64,000 nt of DNA. It comes from Lichina pygmaea (Eukaryota > Ascomycota > Lichinomycetes > Lichinales > Lichinaceae). Under the pieces are notes generated by a model. That model made no database searches. It was not told where the DNA came from and worked only from the letters and a program-made list of their open reading frames with translations. Location: NCBI GenBank assembly GCA_963422465.1, contig OY730173.1:1426001-1490000 (forward strand). The letters are read 5' to 3'. Below, piece after piece: positions 56,724-64,000 of this stretch; the stretch's first letter is position 1; the number at the start of each line of letters is the position of its first letter. The translations under genes were made by a program, and so were the position numbers.

Positions 56724-58150
56724 GTCGGAGCAGGTTAGTCTTGGCTCATCATCATCATGATCATCAGCACTATCAATTGGTGAGCGCTAGCGGCGGCAAC
56801 CGAAAGGTGAAGTTGGAATATCCTTCGCGGGACTTGTCACCATCACCGGCCCATCCACGCTATGCATCTGGCAGGTGTTTTTTCTTTTTCTTTCTGTCGT
56901 CGAAATCGACGCCTGGCGGACGTCTCAAGAGCGATAGACGGCGGGGGGAAGGCACACGCGATAGATCTTTTCGTGAGATCATGTCTCTCGCTTTCTACTA
57001 CTGCCACGACTAGTCTCGGACTACTCGGATACCCAGCTCTCCTTTACATTGTCTTGGAAGTATGCATGTAATACGATCTAGAAATGAACACAATAGAACG
57101 ATGTCGCTTTCTGGTACAAACCGGGAGAAGCTATTACGGCACCAAGGTATGATTGAGTAAACAACTGAGAAGTGTCAAGTCCTGGGCTGCCATGGCTGCG
57201 TATAGAATTGGTGTGAGGAGTGAAATATCCTGGAGCTTTTTGGTAGGCCATCAAGAAGCAGTACAGTACGTACGTAACGTACCGTACTGTACGTATGTAC
57301 ATGAGTCAGTCTTTGTCTGGTACCGATTCGTTGACACTCGCTTAGTCACGCTGAGCTACAGTATCGTTCTTTGAAGTAATTTCATACTGGTAATTTCCAC
57401 GATCAGAAGATTATTCCATCTGGATGACTGTGGAGTGTTAGATTTTACGGACAATTACTGCCGTACCCCCCAGTATGCAGATTCCTTACTTCGGTGCCCC
57501 CCTCTTACTTCAATGCCCCCCTCGCTTAGCAAGGTACTTATAAGTTTGTGGCAGTCCCTCGTAATGTTAAGTACTCCTGAACTTTTGAGGCGTCAGCCAC
57601 CCGACCGAGCAACCTTACACCACTGACAAGTTCTCACACCCCCCAAAAATACCATTTATGACTTCAAAGATGAGTTCTGACTTTGTGAGCGTAGAGCTAA
57701 GCATTAGATGCGACTGAGAAAAAAGTTTGACTGAATATTATGTGGTGTGTGATACATTGAAGACTTATGACAGCCATGGGCTGTGTGGGTTAAGAGATAC
57801 CTAGCTTTATATGGAGGGGCTCGCCAAAATACATGTACCGACTTATGCGAGGGGGCATCGAAGTCATAGGGGGCACTGGAGTAAGAAATCTGCATAGTGG
57901 TACGGCAGTAATTGTCCGTAGATTTTAGCCCCGAGGTTGTCCAAACCGGGTCCCTCCTATCACGTGGGGATCAGGCCAAGCACTACGGCACCGTACCTCG
58001 TACGCGTGTAAAGCGATTACATAATAAATTCTCAGCAAATCACATGATCAATGTACTCACTTGCGCAGCCTCCAGCGTCCTGGCCTTGCCGCGGAGCAAT
58101 CCAGCAACCCCGACACCAACTTATCGCGACTCCTCGTGGCATATATCACC
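56724..58150. other. Intergenic with TIR element family 2
   Basis: Has a GTAC island at 57260-57300 and the well-preserved family-2 TIR element at 57446-57922. The remainder shows no gene. Confidence 0.55.
57446..57922 (+). mobile_element. MITE-like TIR element, family 2, copy B
   Basis: About 477 bp. The left end reads TACGGACAATTACTGCCGTA, then ATGCAGATT, CTTACTTCGGTGCCCCC and ATGCCCCCCTCGCTTA; the right end is its complement with several changes (GCGAGGGGGCATCGAAGTCA, ATCTGCATAGTGGTACGGCA, ATTGTCCGTA). TIRs are therefore of the order of 90-100 bp. A TA flanks each outer edge, compatible with a TA target duplication. No coding capacity; a second, older copy in reverse is at 37510-37897. 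Confidence 0.85.
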
Positions 58151-59004
58151 ATGTCAGCTCTCAGAGTGCTCTCCAGAGCACCAGGACTAAGGCCAAGGAG
58201 GATACAGTCTTTTTTACAACGCCGCAATTACGCCGAGGCTGTTTCGGACAAGATCAAGCTCACGCTCTCGCTACCGCATCAGGTGCGTTGTGATCTTGCT
58301 GAAGCAGGAACACCAGAAAGTCAAAGCTTTAGATCTTGCTTTGCAGGCTGACTGTTGCTGCAGGCTATTTACCGATCCACCGATGTGTATGAATCTCGAC
58401 TTTCTGTCTTGGCCCACCGCGATCTTGACTCGACTTCTGCTGATGTCGTGTTGCAGAGTCCAAGTCAATCTTGCCGCCGAGTCGGGAGAGATGGGTGTCC
58501 TGGCCAACCATGTCCCCTCGATCGAGCAACTGAAGCCTGGTGTCGTCGAGATCATAGAAGAGAGCGGCGGCACAAAACAGTACTTTCGTACGTGCTCGAA
58601 TCGCGATGGTTTCAAGGGCGCTGTTCTACGTCTCCTCAAGACCACGAGCGCTGACTAGAATGTCAACAGTGGCAGGAGGATTTGCCACGGTTCAGCCCGA
58701 CTCGCAGTTGACTGTGAATGCGGTGGAGGGCTTCCCGCTCGAGGATTTCAGCGCCGATGTATGATCCCTCCTCGTAGCTTGACGAGTTACGCCGAAAGCT
58801 GATGGGTTGCCCTTCCTGTAAGGCCGTTCGCGCGCAGATGGGCGAGGCACAGAAGATTGCCTCGGGCAGCGGCAGCGAGCAAGATATCGCCGAGGCCAAG
58901 GCGGAACTCGAGGTGAGAACCCCGCGCTGCACTCCCCGAAACCACACACCAGACCAAGCTGACTCTGTTAGGTGTTGGACACATTACAAGCGGCGTTGAA
59001 GTGA
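58151..59004 (+). CDS. ATP16: ATP synthase delta subunit, mitochondrial F1
   Basis: Six exons (58151-58282, 58364-58386, 58457-58587, 58670-58758, 58823-58912, 58972-59004), 165 residues, the family length. The protein belongs to the central stalk of mitochondrial F1-ATPase. Landmarks: basic N-terminal presequence (MSALRVLSRAPGLRPRRIQ), YAEAVSDKIKLTLSLPHQ, IYRSTDVVQVNLAAESGEMG, VLANHVPSIEQLKPGVVEII, QYFLAGGFATVQPDSQL, NAVEGFPLEDFSADAVRAQM, AQKIASGSGSEQDIAEAKAE and the end LDTLQAALK. Exon 2 is a 23-nt micro-exon; its splice sites (GTATGA donor after STDV) restore the family sequence exactly. Confidence 0.96.
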
Positions 59005-59449
59005 TTGTGTTCATCGACGGCGAGGTATCAGCGTCAGAGCGACGGTTGGGGTAGCATGTGCCGTTGCTATCCTTGTCTGGTGCTTTCCGCTGAGAAGTTC
59101 GAGTCTGTTCTGTACATCAAGTACCACATCGCGGTAGAAATCTACACCGGTTTACCTTCATGCTGCCTTTTATTTTACAGGGGTCCATTGCGCTTTCCGC
59201 ATTGGGTCGACTTACGCTTCGGCAACGTTATCAAGGACAAGCTCTCCCAAACCGGCAGCATACAAATACGCGTCCTAAGTCCTCCCAGTCTGATATCATC
59301 GGCATACCACTATATCTTCTATCCTCAATCCGGTCGTTTTATGTCTTGTCTGCGGTGTCTTGTCCTCTTGCCATCATACCTCTCCGTTCCCTATCCCTTG
59401 CGAACGCATCCATAATCATCGGGAAGGGTCTTCCATCGCTGGTTCGGTG
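59005..59449. other. Intergenic ATP16 to disordered-protein gene
   Basis: Short spacer. Open frames at 59005-59450 read through the 5' region of the next gene and show no family. The next gene's promoter and 5' UTR are expected here. Confidence 0.5.
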
Positions 59450-61811
59450 ATGAGTGTTGAAAGAGGCCGCAGTGCCGCCGGCAGGCACTCATACTCAATA
59501 GCATCACTATCTGCCGGTCCGCTCCGAACAAACGAGCGAATCAGACCAGGCACCGTGGCACTCCGGGTGCACGCTCTCAATCAGAACCTCCAGGCGCATC
59601 ACTTCCGGCCAAGCTCAGAGCTCGAGCTCAACCGACCCAAAGCGTCGGAGCAACTGACAGGCCGTCTGTCGCAGGGAGAAAGCCTGCCGGACCTCTTCAG
59701 ACCTTCTGACCTTCAAGCTGAATACGCCGGCCGGTATAGCACGAGCAACGGAGAACCGTTCCTCCCTAGAGGTACTCGAAGCAGTTTTGGTAAACGCACG
59801 GGTGGCGGATGGGCCCCTCCTGCTGGCAGGAGGAGCACCCTTCATGGCACTACCGCGCAACCTGCTGAGTGGGCCAGGTCAATCAAGACCGCCGGATCTC
59901 GGGCGAATCTGCCCAATGGCTACGCTCCCGGCAGGCTCAGCGTCTCACGCGCCGAGCGGGGGGATGCTTCGATATACACCCCGCAAGGCTCGTTTCGTGG
60001 CATGGGTGTCCCGGGTTCCAACACCGCAAGGACTTATTCTCGCTCGAGTGGTTTACAGTATTTCTCCGAGCATCCAGAGGGCAGTATGGCAAGTCAGTCG
60101 GCTCAGAGATCTTTCAGGCCGGTAACTCCAACGGCCAACCATGGTATTCATGCATTTTCAAACACCACACATACGCGTTTGCTGAACAAGCCAGCTCCCC
60201 GCGGACCGTCCGGTATGGTGTCGCCGATCGCTCTTCCGCACGGATTGCCCACCGCATCTAAGGATGTTGCGAGCGCCATACCGAGCCCCCTCCTCTCCAG
60301 ACGGATTGGTGGTCACCCTCAGAACTCGCTGCGTCAACATGTCGACTCGGCGCGGCATCCGAGTCCTTGGAAGCATACCAACACAGCTTACAGCCTGATC
60401 GTCGGCCAACCAAGCCCGAGAATTGCCCCGGTCATGCAAGGCCAGCGGAAGGACATCATCGTGCCCACGCCGAGCAGACCAGAAGCTGGCGCACCAATAG
60501 TCTCGGACGGTCCGCTCATGTCGAGCCCCAAGATCTACCACTCCAACGACCAGACTACGGGGAGATCTGAGCCGTTTCCGGCTTCCGCGGGCCATCAAGT
60601 GAGCATGGCATCGTTTGAAACACTAGGACGGTGGCACGAGCGTCCGTTCTCGTTCAACGGTGACGTCGAGGAGGAGCTTAGCACGGTCCGTCATTCGAGT
60701 CAGGTGGAAGGACGACGGTCGCGGTGGGACTCGCGCAAGAAATCGGCGTCTCAGATCAGCCTCGAGACTCTACTGTTGCACCATCCCGGCTCCAAAGAAG
60801 CGACAGGCGCAGCCGTGGCCGCAAATGGGTCCGAATCCCGGCGGCCGCAGGCCGCACCAAAGAAGACACCCAGTGGATTGTTGTCGCTCATTCCACGCCT
60901 CCTTGGACGCAACGAGTCGCAGCCGTACGACGACCTCGAAGCGGGTCCCAGGGACGACGATCCGCCCGGTCCAAGGCGCAGCAAACAGCTCACGGCGGTG
61001 CTTGACCGAGACATGCTCAGCGGCTCTGCCTCACCAGGTCCTTTCGAGCCGGAAGCTCCTTCAACGAGGCACAACCGGCCACCTTCGGCGTTCGTTGACG
61101 TGAGACGAGGACCTGCTCAGGCCGTGAGCCTACACACCGCAACGCAGGATGCGCCACCCGTCGAACCCGAAGCTCCTTTCAGGTTCGGCGAGCTAGGTGA
61201 CCAACTACGCCTTTTCTTAGCTGCCTAGCCCGTTGAGCTAACACCTGGGGGTCGTCTCACGATGGCTGAAAACGCCTCGAACAGGAACTCCCAGAGCCGG
61301 CTACCCTCGCGCGTCTCTCAAGCCGTCTACAGACCGCGTTATGACGTCGTCTCATCGCTCGCTCAGCGTGCAAGCGTCCAGCAACGGGGGTCGACGCTCG
61401 GCAACGCCAGCGCCGGCGGGCGTGGAGCAAGAGCAGCAGCAGCCGCAGTATTTCCGGTTCCCGACCGCTACGCCGAGGCCGAGACAGCCGTCGCGGCTCA
61501 GCTCGATCGTCTCTTCGCGAAGTCATGCCATCGCTCACGCTGGGCATGGGCAGCACGTCCCTCTGGACGTGGCCGATCGTGCTACTACCGCCCCGTCGAC
61601 GGCCGCAAGGCAGCAGAGAAAAGTCCATGTCGTCATCAACATGGACGAGTCGGCAGATGTCAATCTGAGCATCATGATCAACGGCCAGGGCCAGGCTCAG
61701 ACTCTGGCGCAGGATCGGTCCGACGTTCAAAGTCAGACACACGGCCAAAGCCTAGGTCGGAATCGTGCTGGGACCGATGATGAGAGGGTGAGTCCGATGA
61801 CGAGGACGTAA
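59450..61811 (+). CDS. Large intrinsically disordered protein, unknown function
   Basis: One long frame starts at ATG 59450 (an in-frame ATG at 59360 is an alternative) and stops at 61228. If an 88-nt intron (61197-61284, GTGACC donor, CTAAC branch, AACAG acceptor) is removed, the frame continues to 61811, giving 757 residues. The sequence is Ser/Pro/Arg/Gly-rich throughout with no membrane segment: RGRSAAGRHSYSIASLSAG, PSGMVSPIALPHGLP, QISLETLLLHHPG, GLLSLIPRLLGRNESQPYDD (the only patch that looks structured), then QQQPQYFRFPTATPRPRQP and VHVVINMDESADVNLSIMIN. Codon-position bias supports coding. No family recognised. Scaffold or cytoskeletal roles would be guesses. Confidence 0.6.
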
Positions 61812-62300
61812 GGCAGGCCGGGGACGTCGGTGGATAGGCAAACAGCCAGCATCCTACGTTCTCTGTTGGGAGTCGATCAGGGAGTAAACTTGTTTCAACA
61901 CAGCTCCTCCACGTCATCCATGTAAAAAGAAATGCATAGATAGTCCAGAAACCCTTGCTCGGACTTTTGTTCTGCGAACACTGGATATAGTAGTTGATGT
62001 GTTGATTGTTGCACAGACATATACATACAGAATAGGGAGAGAGACTGCCTCGTTTGAGATTCTCTCCAATCGGGTTCCCTAGTGTAAATTCTGCTTGCGA
62101 AGAGAGTCGCTTTATCAATCAGGAAGATGGGACACATTTCAAGCGATTCGGAGGTTGGTCTGGAATGGACCACACGGACGGAGGAATGTGCAGACCTAGG
62201 GAGCATGTGAGCACAACACTGGTCCCAGGGCTTTTCTATCTTTCGTCGACTCACAAGATCGTCGTAAATTCATTCAATGCACTGTTTTAGGTCCATCTTC
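61812..62300. other. Convergent 3' spacer
   Basis: Between the 3' ends of the disordered-protein gene (plus) and NAT3 (minus). AT-richer, no feature recognised. Confidence 0.5.
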
Positions 62301-63158
62301 TTACCACACATGCTGCGGTGACACTCGATAGTCCTCGCCCCCCTCGCGAATATGCTCCCTGTCCTTGTCCCGCTCGAGAGCTTTGCGCATGTCGAACGCA
62401 TCTTCCCCGTCCGCACCTCCTAGCGGATCGTCGCTGTAGTAGGAGATGACGCGGCGGAAGACGCTATATCTGCTCGGTTGTGAGTGATCTGTCAGTTTGG
62501 TTATGCGTACGAGACCAGAGAGAAAATCAAAAGATCGAATCTACAGGAGATGATTGGAGATGGACGGTTGAAAGAAGGAAATGTTGATCGAGAGATACTG
62601 TAGTGAGATGGAGATGCAACGAATTACTCCACGAGACTGAACGTACCCCATGCCCTTGTACATATGGATCGCCGCCTTGTTGCTCTCGCGGACGAAGAGA
62701 TCGACGAACCAGGCGTCGTATTCATCCCCAACTCTCTCCAGACTACTGGTCAGTTGCCTCGCAAACCCGAGACGGCGCGCGGCCGGAGCGACCGTCAAGA
62801 CGGTGATGTGTGCATGCCAAGGGAGGTAGCTCGGCGAATTTTGACTGAGATTTGGTGGGGAAGACTCGAGTTTGCCCATGACTGGAACGGAATCTTCTAT
62901 CAGTAACCGTACGGACTGACACGAAATCCCTCGTGGGGATGTCACAGCAGATCAACCGGAATCGCCATAAAAGTTGGGGCTGTACGGACTGTAGGCATCG
63001 ACCTCGCCATGTGGCCCCTCGATGACGTTGAACAATGACGGCCATTTGGCGAGATATGTCAGGTAGAAGCTGATGTCGTAGTTTTCAGTCAGGCTATCTA
63101 GATTTGTGGGATTGAGTCGGAAGAGGTCCAGAGCCTCAAAGGGTCGGAGTGAGGACAT
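62301..63158 (-). CDS. NAT3: N-terminal acetyltransferase B catalytic subunit (NAT3/NAA20)
   Basis: Three minus-strand exons (63158-62990, 62881-62647, 62469-62301), 190 residues, the usual length. NatB acetylates protein N-termini beginning Met-Asp, Met-Glu, Met-Asn or Met-Gln, co-translationally. Landmarks: the conserved start MSSLRPFEALDLFRLNPTNL, DSLTENYDISFYLTYLAKWP, the intron-restored DAYIMGKLES, HAHITVLTVAPAARRLGFA (acetyl-CoA-binding region), FVDLFVRESNKAAIHMYKGM joined to GYSVFRRVISYYSDD, and the tail EDAFDMRKALERDKDREHI. Intron 2 (177 nt) is longer than average but restores the GYSVFRRV block. Confidence 0.95.
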
Positions 63159-63323
63159 GATAAGAGGGGGGCTAACAGAGTGGACTAGTTGATGGACTCG
63201 GGGGCGAAGCATGCTACGGCAAACGCGCTACGGTACATACTACCTTCGCGGCTATCGCGTCGAAGTCTGCACGTGTCATACGGTGCCGTACGGTACAGTA
63301 CCTTTCGTACTGTACATACGTAC

Positions 63324-63853
63324 GTACTATCAGGTGCACTTAGTCTGGGCAAAGTGTGGCGTCGGGTGACCTCGACACTACGTATTACCTCAGCAACGAT
63401 AAGTCTTGACTGTGTCCACGAGCAATAGTGATAAATCTCGGAATAAAGCAATTTCAGGCCATTAGGGCTGAGCTGATCCGCTATACTGATAGAGTTTTGG
63501 TCTAGACCCAGAAGTTATAAGAATACGTGAAGATCTGCTCACTCGAAACAGCAAGTAGACCCAAGTGAAAATAGAAGTGATCTATACATACTCAAGTCGA
63601 AGGATATTTGAAATACTCGTGTCTATATTAGCCTAGCCGTGCAGTTGCAGCCGTAAGCGGCCAGCCGCCTCGCTGATGTAGCCAATTAAAAATGAGCATG
63701 CTCCTCCTCTTTGATTGCTTATTCAGAAAAGAATCTCATTCATTTGACACTCTCTACGTAACGTACAGCTTGAAATTTCGCCACAAGTAGAGGCCATTTA
63801 AGCGAGGTTCCTCGACGCCACACTTTGCTCAGACTAAGTGCACCTGATAGTAC
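63324..63853. mobile_element. MITE-like TIR element, family 3
   Basis: About 530 bp with inverted repeats of about 50 bp: the left end has CTATCAGGTGCACTTAGTCT, then GGGCAAAGTGTGGCGTCG and CCTCG; the right end is its complement with few changes (CGACGCCACACTTTGCTC, AGACTAAGTGCACCTGATAG). The interior is AT-rich and non-coding. Both ends abut GTAC motifs (GTACGTACTATC and GATAGTACGG). Confidence 0.85.
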
Positions 63854-63956
63854 GGAAGTACATACGTAGCTTGTTGCCAGCAGGTACGAGTACAGCCGGG
63901 AGTGCAGGCGTGTGGCTAGTGTCACGATTGCCCAGAATAATACCCTTACTACGTTA

Positions 63957-64000
63957 CTGTCGACTGGGGACTACAGAGAGTTGCCCGAGGATTTGCAGCG
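63957..64000 (-). repeat. Dispersed repeat C, partial copy 3 (cut by window end)
   Basis: The last 44 bases (CTGTCGACTGGGGACTACAG and on to AGGATTTGCAGCG) match the start of the copy at 16966 in the same orientation. The rest of the copy must lie beyond the window. Confidence 0.6.

Larger units (their letters stand above)
63159..64000. other. Right-edge intergenic with TIR element family 3
   Basis: Promoter side of NAT3, then a TIR element (63324-63853) and, at the very edge, a partial copy of dispersed repeat C. No gene seen. Confidence 0.55.

Overview
The window is nuclear DNA of a filamentous ascomycete, most likely Pezizomycotina. The evidence is the many short spliceosomal introns (about 48 to 180 nt, GT..AG, often with a CTGAC/CTAAC branch motif) and a gene set typical of that group: an Atg28-like coiled-coil protein, a CRT10 homologue, a DUF2011 protein, a fungal rhodopsin-domain protein and a HOL3-type MFS permease. 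A finer taxonomic call cannot be made from the sequence. Exon joins were inferred by hand from frame, splice sites and remembered family sequences. The joined coding lengths are whole numbers of codons for every intact multi-exon model with both ends placed, but none is confirmed by RNA.

Region 1 (about 0.9-15.6 kb) is gene-rich housekeeping DNA: a WDR68/DCAF7 WD40 protein, an Atg28-like protein, an alpha/beta hydrolase framed by two inverted copies of a small TIR element, the dolichyl-pyrophosphate phosphatase CAX4, a CRT10 homologue (minus) and a TDA3-like FAD oxidoreductase. Region 2 (about 15.6-29.9 kb) is mixed: a decayed phosphotransferase (APH) gene, the rRNA methyltransferase BMT5, an intron-bearing tRNA-Leu(TAG), a broken LINE with a TCAA-repeat tail, a DUF2011 gene and a decayed HPP membrane protein gene.

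Region 3 (about 29.9-47.6 kb) is again gene-rich: STE24 CAAX protease, an OAC1-like mitochondrial carrier, a HOL3-like MFS permease, a possible secreted protein, a Dal5-like MFS permease, a PUS9-like pseudouridine synthase, a four-TM protein and a rhodopsin-domain protein. Region 4 (about 47.6-56 kb) is an accessory zone without a convincing intact gene. It holds microsatellites, a dispersed repeat, an LTR-type retroelement fossil (Copia-like gag), a degenerate tandem repeat, a decayed copy of the mitochondrial ribosomal protein gene MRPL9 and a 5'-truncated LINE. Region 5 (56-64 kb) has a small secreted protein, a second TIR element, ATP synthase delta (ATP16), a large disordered protein, NatB catalytic subunit NAT3 and a third TIR element.

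No biosynthetic cluster or clearly new multi-gene system was found. The most distinctive features are intergenic: three TIR element families that abut GTAC-rich islands, a dispersed repeat of about 145 bp present three times, three decayed host-type genes, and sense-strand poly-C or CT tracts inside introns.
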